Part shown: positions 32,691 through 43,828 of the stretch, in pieces
Position numbering within the stretch: the first letter of the stretch is position 1
Layout: the number at the start of each line of letters is the position of its first letter
Source: Posidonia oceanica
Lineage: Eukaryota; Streptophyta; Magnoliopsida; Alismatales; Posidoniaceae
DNA length: 64,000 nt
Direction: 5' to 3'
NCBI GenBank assembly: GCA_037176725.1
Contig: JAZBRS010000011.1
Coordinates: 496,001 to 560,000 of the forward strand
The notes under the pieces: model-generated
Database searches by the model: none
Seen by the model: only the letters and a program-made list of their open reading frames with translations
What the model was told of the DNA's origin: nothing
Position numbers and translations under genes: made by a program

Positions 32691-33419
32691 CCACCATAAG
32701 ATGCAAATCCAATGGTTGAGAGAATTAGAGTTATACTTATCTTAATTAAGGTCGGGCCCTACCAGATAATTTGCAAAATTCATCCATTAATTCCATAAAA
32801 CCATACAATCACATTCATGCTTCAACAATTATCTAATCAACCTATTATCAGGGATTTGCATGAAATCTAATAGGGAAAGAAAGGAAAAAGACGCGTACGC
32901 CGGCTAACTACTTATCCTCTTCTTCTTCCTTCTCCGGTTGCTGCCTTCTCGCACGCGCGCTCTTTCTCTACCTCTGGTTCTCCTCCTCCAGTCCCCTTCC
33001 TCACCCTCTCCTCTCGTGTCCCACGTCCCATGGCTAGCTGCTCCTTCAATCGCCCTCCTACCGCCAACAGCCGCTCGGAGACGCGGGTGAAGGTGACGTA
33101 GGGTATGGCGGTTGCAGTGGAGGCGTATGGTGGAAGAAACACGGGAAACATTATGCATTCTTGGCATTTCCTCTTTCTTTTTTTTTCTTTTTTTTATATA
33201 GAGGTCCCACACATCTAAATGCCAAACCACCATACAGCACAGAGAGCCAGGAAAAGGCCACAACACAACAGGAGAATACAACCACAAATCTAGTTTGATT
33301 GCTTAAAGAAAATAGTACAATTACAAGCAATCAACTCTAATTCCACAAAAATAATTCAGGAAAAAATTTTCCAAAATTAATTCAACAGAAAACTAGATCT
33401 TGAAAGACCCGGATATTAC
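32691..33419 (-). mobile_element. Truncated 3' LTR of a minus-strand Tekay element
   Basis: Minus-strand AAAGAGGGTAGGA (polypurine tract) followed by TGTAATATCCGGGTC at 33419, the same kind of start as the LTR at 51449. The plus strand 32920-33010 is pyrimidine/GC-rich, as in the leader part of the other Tekay LTRs. Only about 730 bp remain before the pararetroviral sequence. Confidence 0.55.
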
Positions 33420-33429
33420 ATCCTACCCT

Positions 33430-34920
33430 CTTTAAAAGGAATTTCATCCCTGAAATTCACTTCTAGTAAAACAAATGGGGGTATCGGGCATAAATATCCG
33501 ACTCCAACTCCCAAGTAGCCTCTTCAGAATCATGGTGCTGCCACTAAACCAGAACGAGGGGAATCACTTTAATCCTGAGAACTTGCTCTTTCCGATCAAG
33601 AATTTGAACAGCATCCTCGATCAGAGACAAGTTCTCCTGCAATTCCTCTAGCTGCACCGATATTACTTGGGACACGTCGACCAAACACTTCTTCAGCATA
33701 GAAACATGAAAAACGCTATACACTCCTGAAAGCTTTGGAGGTAGATCCAACTAGTATGCAACTTCACCAACCCTTTTGGAAATTTTGTAAGGTCCAATGT
33801 AACGAGGACTTAGTTTTCCTCGGTTGCCAAATCTAGTCACCCCTTTGGTTGGTGATACCTTTAGAAAGATGAAGTCTCATCTTTAAATTCCAAAGGTCTC
33901 TGCCTCCTGTCTGCATAGCTTTTCTGCCTACTTTGTGCAGCCACCAATCTCTTGCGGATCAATTCTATTCGATCTACATATTGTTGCACAATTTTTGGGC
34001 CCAAAAGCTCACGTTCACCCACCTCGCTCCAACAAGTAGGTGTCCAACATGGCCTGCCATAAAAGGTTTCATAAGGCACCATACCAATACTGGAGTGAAA
34101 ACTGTTATTATAAGCAAACTCAATCAGATGCAAGTACTCCTCCCAACTGCCTTTCAGATCCAAAGTATAGGCCCTCAACAAATCTTCTAGTGTCTAAATG
34201 GTTCGCTCTGCCTGCCCATCTGTTTGAGGATGGAAAGTAATGTTGTAATTCAATATAGTACGAAATGCCTCTTGCAAACTCCTCCAAAACCTCGAGGTGA
34301 ACCGTGTGTCTTGGTCTAACACGATCAATACATGAATCCCATGCAGACGAACTATCTCAGACACGTACAACTCAGCCAGCTGTGTTAATGGAAGATTTGC
34401 CCGCATAGGCAAGAAATGCGCAAACTTTGTGAGTCGGTCCACGATCACTCATACTGCATCATTCTTCCTTCTAGTCTTGGGTAATCCCGTCACAAAGTCC
34501 ATGGTGGCATGCTTCAATTTCCAGATCGGGATATCTAGGGGTTGCAGAGTTTCCCCTGGTGTCTGGTGCTCAGCCTTCACCATTTGACAAGTTGCACATT
34601 TGGCCACATACTTAGCAATCTCTCTTTTCATCTTAGCCACCAGAATTTTGTTTTCAGATCTTTATACATTTTGGTGCTTTCTGGATGGATGGTGTATTTA
34701 GACCGGTGGGCTTCATCCAACAGGCTCTACTTCACTTCCTCTACTTGAGGCACGTACAGGCGTAGATCATATCTCAGCCCACCATCCACACCAACAGAGA
34801 AATGGAGTGCTTCTTCCGCACTCAATTTTCCCCATGTGTTTTGTACAAAGAGGTCAAATTGCTGAGCTACCACAATCGCTTCCACTAACCTTGAACGAAA
34901 AGCCAGGTTAGCCAAACATA
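33430..34920 (-). pseudogene. Tekay/Del-type gypsy integrase, decayed
   Basis: On the minus strand: RNase H tail (AFRSRLVEAIVVAQQ), zinc-finger part CATCQMVKAEHQ, MDFVTGLPK, IVDRLTKFAHFLPM, FHPQTDGQAERTI, the FAYNNSFHSSIGMVPYE block and SVFHVSMLKKCLVD with VQILDRKEQVLR, the chromodomain-type end. Stops at 34449 and 34194 and a frameshift near 34700 break it. The wording is very close to the plus-strand copy at 50000-51430, so both belong to one family. Confidence 0.85.
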
Positions 34921-34924
34921 CATT

Positions 34925-35797
34925 AATAGATCCCTAAGATTGCCGAATTCGAGCATCGGTCTGGTACACCGGAAAGGTTCGGTTGACCGAACGAGGGCTC
35001 GAACACACAAAACTGGGCAAAAACGGCATTCCGAAATAATTCGGTATGCCGAACCAGACGACCATTTAAACTTCACACAGAACGACTCAAAAATCGCCCC
35101 AAGTAGGAATGGCCACCAGTCCCACCACAAACAACCAAAAATTACAAACCACATATCTAAATGAAGATATCGATACAATCTACCATTTGAGACAAGAATC
35201 ACAACGATCCGTTCGATGGATTGCAAGAAATCACAAAGACAAGCAAGAAGGGCACTATTCACCCGAGAAAACCCCATCTGTCATAAATGGCCAATAACTT
35301 CCCATAAATTCACCAAAAATACTCCATAAATTCTCAATAACTCCTTCAAGCATCCACACACATCCAATCACACTACCATGAACCTATAATCACTTCAAGA
35401 ATTCAAGGAAGATGCCTAAAGGTGTGTACCGTTCACTAGAGTCGCGGCGGTGACGCAACCTCCTCCTCCGCTACATAGCTCCTTCGAATCTCCTCCACCT
35501 CTCCTCCTAGCGGCAGCGACGACGACGGTGACGGTGAGATGGCAGCAGTGACCACCTCCTCCACCACAACTCCATCTCCCTCTCTCGGCTCTCTTTCTTT
35601 CTCTCTTTCATCTCTTTCCTCTCTTCTAGATCCTTCTCCCCTCTCCTCTCTTATTTTCTCTTTTTTTTTTCTACTTTAATCCGAAAAAGAGAAAATAAAG
35701 AAGAAGGAGAAGAGTAAGTAGAGGAAGAAGTGGAAAAAGAAGAGAAGAGCAATCCTGAACTTCAACCTACACTGTACCCTAGGTCTGGGTCGTCACA
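34925..35797 (-). mobile_element. Truncated Tekay-type LTR joined to integrase
   Basis: Minus strand starts TGTGACGACCCAGACC at 35797, followed by a pyrimidine-rich leader (35460-35660 on the plus strand). At 35060-34940 lies a block of CGGT-type words (TTCGGTATGCCGAA, TTCGGTTGACCGAA). The LTR ends at about 34925, directly against the RNase H/integrase reading, so primer site, gag, protease and RT have been deleted. Confidence 0.5.
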
Positions 35798-36265
35798 ATT
35801 ACCATACAAATTTATCTTTCACCATGGCAAATCCTATGGTTACCATACAAATTCAGCTATTACCATAGAAAGTCAACTATTACAATGCAAATTTATTTAT
35901 TACCATAAAAATTTATCTAATACCATGGCATATCCACTGGTTACCATATAAATTCATCTATTACCATAGGATGTGAACTATTACCGTACAAAAATATATT
36001 TTTACAGGTGGAATTCAACACATTGAGTCTATTACCAGATTTCAACTTCAGATTTTCAACATCGAATATTTACTTGTTACCATACACATTCATTTATTAC
36101 CATCGAAAATCATCAAGTTACAATGCAAATTCATCAATTACTATACAAATTTATCTATTATCATGACAAATCCTCTGGTTACCATACAAATTCATCTATT
36201 ACCAAATGAAATGATTTCATAGTAAATTCATCTATTAACAAATTTTTACTGGTGGAATTCAACAT
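35798..36265. repeat. AT-rich TTACCAT minisatellite
   Basis: TTACCATA, CAAATTCATC and ATTACC recur every 22-26 bp, with a higher-order unit of about 100 bp marked by CATGGCAAATCC or a variant (about 35823, 35925 and 36158). No coding signal. Confidence 0.75.
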
Positions 36266-36392
36266 TTTACCGTAATAAATCCACTACATAACAACTGATT
36301 TATTATGATTAATTGAGTAATTTCGAAATTGATTTTATTATGAAATGAGTTCTTGTGATTGATCCCAGTTTGGTTCAGTTTTTCAAGAATAA

Positions 36393-36571
36393 ATGCTTTT
36401 TTTCATAAACTGATCCTAATAATCGTTACCAAACGTAAGTGAAAAAACATAACAAACATTACTTCTTGTTCCCTTTTAGAAATTTAGAAAAAGGTTCTTG
36501 TTTGTACAAGAAATCTTTCCGCATTCTTTTTTTTTTTTTAAGTTTTTTGTTTTTAAAAATAAAATCTAATT
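36393..36571. repeat. Direct repeat, left of the ANTH pseudogene
   Basis: About 180 bp from TTTTTTTCATAAACTGATCC to AAAATCTAATT. A roughly 90% identical copy lies at 40075-40259 in the same orientation. It contains a T-run of 13. No TG...CA ends are seen, so it is not a standard LTR. Confidence 0.8.
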
Positions 36572-37176
36572 ATATGGTCAGTTAATTTATAAGATAATCT
36601 ATTATATATTAAAGTTCCATCCTAATCTGAGTTATATTCACTATTAAGTTTTAATCTAAAATTTAATGATTAAAATTTAACAAAACATGTTAAAATTTAA
36701 AACCTTTAGATTAACGGTTAATAGTTGTTTGATTTAAATGAAAATTTTATCATGTATTTATAGATATACGATGAATACTTTTTTTTCGTGAATTTATTTA
36801 AAAAAAATTAAATGTTAAAATTTTCTTGTTTCAATAACATAATTGGATATTTGATTCATTAATTATCTCTTTAAAGAAAAGGATACATATCAATATTGTA
36901 AACCATGTCAGTTAGAATAAATGGTCTTGCATATGTTGAAATTGCATGTCTTGGTTGCTTGTACTTATGTATTCATTTTTTCCTATTTTTATTGTGTGTA
37001 ACTTGGTGCACTTAATAATTCATTTTCTCCACTTATCATTTCACGGTTCCTTGCTTTGTCTATTACTTCCCAGTGTTTTAAATATACATTTATCTTTTGG
37101 TCTTTAAATATATATCTGATGGAAATAAATGATAAATCCGTCTTAAGGCTAATCCTCTCCCAACTTCAACCCACAG
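36572..37176. other. AT-rich DNA, no gene
   Basis: No coding or structural signal beyond poly-A/T runs. It probably includes intron sequence upstream of the first visible ANTH exon. Confidence 0.4.
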
Positions 37177-39859
37177 GTTGCACTGAAGGCACTTGTAGTT
37201 ATTCATAGGGTCCTTAGAGAAGGTGATCCTACCTTTCGCGAAGAGCGAGTTTCTTAATTTCTCCCAGAAAATGCATATTTTACAATTATCCAACTTCAAA
37301 GATGATTCAAGCCCCATCGGTTAGTACCAATTAATTTTGATTGCCAAGACTTTCAGCTTGATTGCAGTGTTGCAGTGCTTTTTTAATGCTTCCACCATAT
37401 ATCACAGCTTGGGATTGTTCCGCATGGGTTCGTACTAATGCATTATTCTTGGAGGAACGACTTGAATGTTTTAGGATCTTGAAGTACGATATTGAAGCTG
37501 AGCGTTTAACAAGATCGACCCCTGATCAGGTTTAAAATAAAGTGTTTGTTTTGATATTTAACTGTTTAGTCACCAAATTCGAACAAGTAATTGCTTTATG
37601 GTAATTTGTGATTCACGGACTTGGTAGAACCCGAACATTGGAGAGTGAAGAACTATTAGATCAGTTGCCTACCTTACAGCAACTACTATATCGTCTTGTT
37701 GGATGCCAGGTAGATAGACTTAGATTTGGAAACTATCTTTATTTTTTGAGTTATGGATCCACAAGACTAATTAAGAATGTTTTACTCATAAGAACTTCAC
37801 CTATTCAGGGTTATCATATAGTTATTGTAAGCAGCTGCACATTTCTGCAACTTTTAGTTTTTGTATAGGAGCTTTTTACTTTAAAGGATTGAACAAAAGA
37901 GAGTCTGAAAATCAAGTTGAGCAGTTGACAAACCACTCCAATCAAATAAAGGACAGTGGACCTTACTTCTGAGTTTGATGGGATACACATCATATATTCA
38001 TGATGAAAGGGGGGCCAAAACTCACAAACTGGAATGACGTGCATGAATATATTTTAAAGTAGGATGTTTATTTACCTAATACATGTGATTTTTCAGTGAA
38101 CTTTAATTTGAAAAAAATCTAGAAAAGATGAAAACTAGAATAACATTCAATAGGAAATTTTTTTTACTGATTACACTCATATCAGTGTGTTTTTTTATGT
38201 ACTTTATTCTGAGAAAATACTTAGAAAATAAGGATTTTGAATATTGTTTTCATGAGAGTTCTTTCACTTCTTGGGAGAAATTGAATTATTTTTTGTAGTT
38301 TCTATCTAATTGATCTGATTGGACTTAGTGCTTTGAATTAGAAACATGAATGAATATGTTTTAGAGTAGGGTGTTTATTTACGTAGTACACTTCATACAC
38401 ATGTAATTTTTCAGTGAGCTTTATTTTGAGAATAACTTGGAAATATTTTTCCTGGTGCACTTCATATGCATGTGATTTTTCGATGAACTTTACTTGAGGA
38501 AAATTTTGAAAACAAGGATGTTAAATATTGTTAAATGATTTTCTTGAGAATTCTATAATTTCACGTGAGACATTGAAATTTGTTCTTTTGCATATATCAC
38601 TTACAAAGAAATTTTATGAAATTCATGCTTATCGATGTTGCTTGTCTTTTATAGCCTGAAGGAGCTGCTGCTAGCAATTATGTGATTCAATATGCTCTAG
38701 CATTGGTAATCTCTTCTTTCCTTCACTTTTTAGATTGGATGTATGTAACCCCATCAATCAAAATCTTGTTGATTTCTGAAAGAGTGTTTTTTTTTATCTT
38801 ATAAATATAAGATTTGTAGAACTATTGGACTGTATATAACTATCTTAAAGACTTGATAACTCGATAAGCCATTTGTCTAAGTTCATTGGCACTATCTTTA
38901 TGATGAATGGTTAGGCTCAGGCACTTTGTTGCCCCACACCATGCACTTGATGGGTTTCCATTGTTGAGTTTTTGTTTAAAGAATTTGACTTAGAAAGGTG
39001 TTTTATGTCACATTGTCCATAAATGTCGTCTTCTTCTTTTTCTAGGGCCAATTTTAATGAAAAGCTTCTTACAAAACTATTTCCTCATTTGTTTGTCATT
39101 TTGAAGGGATTTTGGACACCAATTATATGATATTTTGCTTATGTGAAACTATTGAGGACATTTACAGAAGGGATTTATTTTTGTTTTCACAACTCAAAAT
39201 TTAAAGTCTTATCTGTATTTTTTGTTTTAAATAGCCCATTCAAGTGCTGAATCATCTATATTTGCTTGCCCATGCAGGTTCTAAAAGAAAGTTTTAAGAT
39301 TTACTATGCTATAAACGATGGAATCATCAACCTTGTTGATAAGGTAGATGTTTGATTGTTTGATTGTTTATGATATGGTTAATGGATTAGCTAACTTCTG
39401 CACATGTTGCTTTGGCACTACTTTCCAGTTTTTTGAGATGCCTAGACATGAGGCACTCAAAGCACTTGATGTTTACCGAAGGGCCGGTCAGCAGGTATTA
39501 TATTGCTTACAGTAATATCATTAGAATCAAATGTGTTTTGATGTATTGCAGGTCTTTTTGAGCAGTAGGAGAATTTACTCTGTAACATGCTGCTCAATCA
39601 TATTTCTAATTCTGTAGGCTGGAAGCCTATTTGATTTCTATGAAGTTTGTAGAGGTTTAGAATTGGCCAGAAATTCTTAGTTTCCAAATTTGAGAGAGGT
39701 AAATGTTTTAATGTTAATCTTTCTCTCTATTTCCTATGTAAGTGAAATTGATTACAAGTTTTTTGGCCTTTTTTGCAGCCTCCATAGTCATTTCTTGCAA
39801 CCATGGAAGAGTCTATAAGGGAGGCCCCCCACGTGGTTCCAGTATCTAGAGAACCATTG
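37177..39859 (+). pseudogene. ANTH-domain clathrin assembly protein pseudogene, introns kept
   Basis: Exons: 37177-37319 (ALKALVVIHRVLREGDPTF, frameshift near 37245, then NFSQKMHILQLSNFKDDSS), 37408-37529 ([20 protein letters not shown]), about 37614-37709 (ELLDQLPTLQQLLYRLVGCQ), 38655-38705, 39278-39343, 39429-39494 (FFEMPRHEALKALDVYRRAG), 39618-39698 and 39779-39859 (SFLATMEESIREAP). Most borders are GT-AG and exon phases join correctly. This is the AP180/CALM family, which binds membranes and recruits clathrin at endocytic pits. The start of the ANTH domain and the C-terminal clathrin-binding half are missing. TAG/TAA stops lie in exons 1, 7 and 8. Retained introns mean it was copied or moved as genomic DNA. 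Confidence 0.9.
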
Positions 39860-40074
39860 GTTAGTTTTTTTTTTCTAGACGATATGCATCTTTATCTTGT
39901 ACAATTTCATCCTAGCTGTGCCATGTCACTACAGTTGCAGGAAAAATTATTGATAGCCGTAATAACCTTTTGCTCTTGGCTCTTATATAATATATACATG
40001 AAAAAACTATATTGGAACTGTTAGTAATGATTATTAAATTTTAATAAAGCATTTTATAAATAATACATCTGTTT

Positions 40075-40259
40075 GTCGCTTTTTTTCATAAATTGATCCT
40101 AATAATCGTTACCAAACGTAAGTGAAAAAACATAACAAATATTTCTTGTTCCCTTTTAGAAATTTAGAAAAAGGTTCTTGTTTGTACAAGGAATTTTTCC
40201 TGCAGGCATTCTCTTTTTTTTTTTTTTAAGTTTTTTGTTTTTAAAAATAAAATCTAATT
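40075..40259. repeat. Direct repeat, right of the ANTH pseudogene
   Basis: Second copy of 36393-36571, same orientation, with a small deletion (ATTACTTC reduced) and an insertion CTGCAGG. The two copies bracket the pseudogene. Confidence 0.8.
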
Positions 40260-40457
40260 CTTTTTTTTCCGTTGTTTTGACATTGACTGTCTAACTACTT
40301 CTGAAATGCTTCCTTCCTGAGAATCTCATTCACTACACCCTATCTTTAGAACTCCGAATTATGACTCAATCATAAAGAAACTGTTTTTCTTGATCAAGGA
40401 GCTCTCCCAACCCAGTAGCAAATAAATCCATTCTATAGGATTTACCTCTGTCGTTGA
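40260..40457. other. No gene seen
   Basis: Unremarkable sequence between the direct repeat and the ORF that follows. A TTTTTTATTCAATTACTCAG stretch just before 40479 looks like a splice acceptor. Confidence 0.35.
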
Positions 40458-40883
40458 CTTTTTTATTCAATTACTCAGGTAAAGAGAATTAGAAGAAAGT
40501 CAACTCTGTTCTTACCTATTTTAATCACTGATATTGTTAAGACCTTTTTTACACCTGAGCAATTTGCATTTGAATCCCAAGAACGACGACAAATGGCAAT
40601 AGTGGAAACTATGTCTAACTCCTATAGGTTGACTATTTGTACACCATGGGGGCCTCATATACTTAAGGAACACATTATTAGAGTTGAGTCACCTCCAGGT
40701 GAGAATGAGGAGAGAGACACTTTCTGGATTGATGACCGTCCATTTGATTCGTAGAGTGATTTCAATCATCATGTATGGGAGGAAATGCAAAGAATACATA
40801 GGGAAGTGAGGAGGACTAGAGTTGAATTAGGGGAGTTGAGAAGGTCCAACTCTAGTAGACCAACGGGGAGAAGAAGAATGTGA
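40458..40883 (+). pseudogene. Unidentified ORF in front of a second Athila 3' UTR, one stop
   Basis: About 141 codons with a single TAG at 40752. Readable parts: LFLPILITDIVKTFFTPEQF, ERRQMAIVETMSNSYRLTI, CTPWGPHILKEHII, DTFWIDDRPFDS and a charged helical tail (WEEMQRIHREVRRTRVELGE), ending in a basic GRRRM. I do not recognise the family. It occupies the place directly before the Athila 3' UTR where copy 1 has the end of integrase. It could be an env-like or other accessory ORF of a non-autonomous Athila derivative, or an unrelated fragment. Confidence 0.5.
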
Positions 40884-40904
40884 GCTATCTAGGGTACTAA
40901 ACTT

Positions 40905-42530
40905 AGGGTGTAAATGTGTATAAAATGTACATAACTTTCTTTTTCTTAGCAGTAGAAGGACTACAACCCGAATCAAGTATCATTGTTCTAATTTTAATTG
41001 TATTTCATTGATCATATCATTTATTACATATATTGAGGACAATGCATGGTTTAGGTGTGGGGGGAGCCTTCGTTGTGTCTTTCTCATTTTCTAATTAAAG
41101 TCTTCTGTATTTTTTTTTTCATTTAAAAAAAAGAAAAAAAAGTTTTTTTTATTTGATTTTTTTTGGTGTCTTTTCATTTTCTTTAGTTAGAGTTTTCTTT
41201 GTGTTTCTTTTTTCATTCTCTTGTTTGACTTTATTTTAAAAAAAAATGAAAAAAAATTAAGAACTATCCACATTAGTCTAATCAATTAGGAGGGAATTAG
41301 TAACTTAGTGTTTGAAATTTAAAGGTAAGACTGAGTAATTGAGAACTCTATGATTCAAAGAGTAAAGACAAAATCTAAACAATAGCATCATCTGAAATAT
41401 TTATAACTTTTATGTACTTTAAACTGCACTATCACTCTAGGCCTTAGCTGTGGGGAATAAAGGAAGATCTGAAACACCTTATGTAAATAAATAAATAAAA
41501 TTAAAAATATCTAATAATCACTGAGTAACTGGGTATCTGCCTCAGTAAGCATTGGTATTCACGTAAAAAGGTGATTAGAGGATAAAAGAAAATGAAGAAA
41601 AAAAAAATCTAATAATCACTGAGTAACTAGGTATCGTGCCTCAGTAAGTATTGGTATTCACATAAAAAGGTGATTAGAGGATAAAAGAAAAAGAAGAAAA
41701 AAATATATATCTAATAATCACTGAGTAACTGGGTATCATGCCTCAGTAAGCATTGGTATTCACGTAAAAAGGTGATTAGAGGATAAAAGAAAAAGAAAAA
41801 AAAAATTCTTGACTTTGAGGCCTTAGCTACTCGAGTAATTAAGTCCTTAGGGGTGTTTTTACACTTGGTGACCTAAAACTATCTGGTTTGGGATCCACTG
41901 ACCTAAAGCTCGCTAAATGGGTAGTTAAGAATAAAGTCTAAGAAAGCAAGACATAGATCAATAAAATAAAATTGTTAAGGTGATAAGATTGGATTTGAAA
42001 ACCCATACCGCCAATCTCATAAACACAAGGTACATATGAGTAATTTTTAAGAAGATGATGTGAAAAATAAGACAGAGTCTATGATGACAAGATGAGGGTT
42101 CTTGACAAAGGTTAAACCAGAGGATTAAGACACTTGGGAACTGTGGATCTTTTTAATTGAGTAGGTTAATGTGGATATTGTAGATTTTTCATTTTCTTTA
42201 TTTTTTACTTTCTTTATTCCTTGATCTTTTCCTTTTGAGATTTTGTGGGTAGATCCGCTGCAAACCCTCACGAGACACCACTCGTCCATTAGGGCAATCT
42301 AGGGGTTTAAAGGCTTGTTACACATGCTAAGTACAATCGCAATTCCTGCGAAAGTGAGTTAGGATTTTCTTATTTTTCTTATCTTAGGTTAGAGTCAGTT
42401 TTGCTCGAGGACTAGAAAAGATAGGTATGGGGGTATTTAATTAACTCATAATTCATACATATTTTATTTTCCATATTTATTGATTAATGTATATAAATAA
42501 TGCTACTCGAGGTGTTTTATGTAAAAATAC
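40905..42530 (+). mobile_element. Second Athila 3' end: UTR and first ~90 bp of LTR
   Basis: From GTGTATAAAATGTACATAAC onward it follows 17800-19270 closely: ACATTGAGG-type phrase, A-tracts, GGTAGATCCGCTGCAAACCC, GTTTTGCTCGAGGAC, and TATGGGGGTATT before the LTR start at about 42441. LTR text is recognisable to about 42530 (CTACTCGAGGTGTTTTATG), then stops. There is no Athila pol upstream. Confidence 0.75.
41505..41805. repeat. Three ~100-bp tandem copies within the Athila 3' UTR
   Basis: CTAATAATCACTGAGTAACT recurs at 41511, 41609 and 41711, each followed by the CCTCAGTAAG...ATTCACGTAAAAAGG phrase. Athila copy 1 has a single copy (about 18440-18530), so the expansion is specific to copy 2. 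Confidence 0.8.
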
Positions 42531-42861
42531 TCTTTGGGGTGTTGACAGAGTTTGTTTTTGGATTCTAATCGACTCCCAAGTGCAAATACCTTTGTGATGG
42601 GTTCCGGCCACGTGAGGATTCCGGCCATTGAGCTTGGCCCTGCGTGTGCCATGCCACCTCGTCGTCTTCCCCAAATTTCCATTGAGCTTCATGGCCGTGT
42701 ACATGGTTTCCCGGCCTTACAATGGCTGGAGAACCCATTAGATTCCGGTGAGTGGCAAGTGGAGGTGGGGATGACTTACAATTGTAGGTGTAAGTTACAA
42801 TTGTTTTTGGTAATCAAGTAGGCTACAGCTTAACGTTACATCATTTATTATTTGACATTAG
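42531..42861. other. Unassigned sequence before the KAS I fragment
   Basis: GC-richer than its surroundings (42590-42760). A 90-codon open reading (MFLDSNRLPSANTFVMGSG onward) has no family I recognise. The final part TTTATTATTTGACATTAG is intron-like and leads into the KAS I exon. Confidence 0.35.
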
Positions 42862-43210
42862 GATTGGATGGGTCCAAACTATTCAATTTCAACGGCCTGT
42901 GCCACTAGTAACTTCTATATCCTGAATGCAGCAAACCATATTATAAGAGGTGAAGCTGTAAGTTGCTACTTCTACTCTCATGCCTGTAAAGAACATATTA
43001 CTTGTGTTGTTTTTTAATTTTATTAATATAATATATCAAATTTGTCAAAATAATGCAGGATGTTATGCTTTGTGGTGGTTCTGATGTGGCTATCATCTTC
43101 ATCGGTAATCATCCTGTAATTCATGTAAAGTGGAATTTCATTTCTTTATCTAACTTTCACATATTTATTTGAATGTACTTCTTGTAGGATTGGGAGGTTT
43201 GTCCTTAATG
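42862..43210 (+). pseudogene. KASI: Beta-ketoacyl-ACP synthase I fragment, three exons
   Basis: Exon 42862-42957 reads DWMGPNYSISTACATSNFYI then LNAANHIIRGEA and contains the catalytic Cys in STACATSN. Exon 43059-43104 gives DVMLCGGSDVAIIFI. A third exon starts at 43188 with GLGG and soon loses similarity (LSLM instead of FVACRALS). Borders are GT-AG (donors 42958 and 43105, acceptors 42861, 43058 and 43187). The intact plastid enzyme elongates acyl-ACP in fatty acid synthesis; here only the thiolase-fold core around the nucleophile is left. Surrounding exons are absent, so it is a captured or relocated fragment. Confidence 0.85.
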
Positions 43211-43238
43211 ATCAACACTTGAATGTTTATTTTTTTAG

Positions 43239-43375
43239 TGATATTTATCCTTACTTGGAGCAAATATGTTTAAAAGGGACAAGAGCCGAGTCGAAATATG
43301 CTATTTCCTCAATTGCTTCTCTCATGGACACTTGTGATCAGTCTACTGTTAATGAATCATGTAAGGCAATACGAC
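43239..43375 (+). pseudogene. PDS5: PDS5 cohesin-cofactor fragment, one exon
   Basis: Reads DIYPYLEQICLKGTRAESKY followed by AISSIASLMDTCDQS and CKA. This matches the HEAT-repeat region of plant PDS5 (ICLEGTRAESKYAVSAIASL-like), which regulates sister-chromatid cohesion. It is preceded by a T-rich tract ending in AG, as at an intron end. It begins about 30 bp after the last KAS I residues and ends where LINE sequence starts (about 43376). Confidence 0.7.
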
Positions 43376-43828
43376 GTTGCACCGATGAGGGAGATCGGTG
43401 TTGCTGAAACTGGAGAATAAGGGAGCTGATCGCTTCATTCAATGTATCACAGGCCAAGGCATGTACATTGCAAGTGGGCATCAAGGTTGACCATACCTCC
43501 GATGCAAAGCTACAGCTCCAGAGGACATGGTCGATGGTTCTGAGGCACAGCAGCATAGCAGGCACCTAGGGACAAGAGGGAGTCCTCGCTTCTGAAGTAG
43601 GTCTTGCACGGGAAGCCCATAGCTCAACGCTCTCCACGCACAGAATGCTCGCCGGGGAACAGATCCTCTGCACCAGATGAAGCTCGCCCAGTTCTTCACC
43701 ACACCATGATAACGCACCGCATTCCAAGCAGATCTAAACGTAAACCCACCATCATCCGGGTCCCAGGCGATCAAGTCCTGTCTCGCCGTTAGCGGAGTAG
43801 TAAGTATCTCCGACCAGATTTCGTGCAT
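43376..43828 (-). pseudogene. LINE C-terminal zf-RVT domain, truncated
   Basis: FRSAWNAVRYHG, WCRGSVPRRAFCAWRAL, LLQKRGLPLVPRCLLCC, then after a one-base shift IDHVLWSCSFASEVW. This is the zinc-binding end of plant L1 ORF2. Sequence continues only to about 43376. Confidence 0.75.

Noticed and set aside
36393..40259. Calling the 180-bp direct repeats LTRs
   Set aside because: No TG...CA ends, primer site, polypurine tract or target duplication could be seen.
42531..43380. Helitron ends around the captured gene fragments
   Set aside because: I looked for a 5' TC and a 3' hairpin plus CTRR and did not find a convincing pair; left open as a search, not called.
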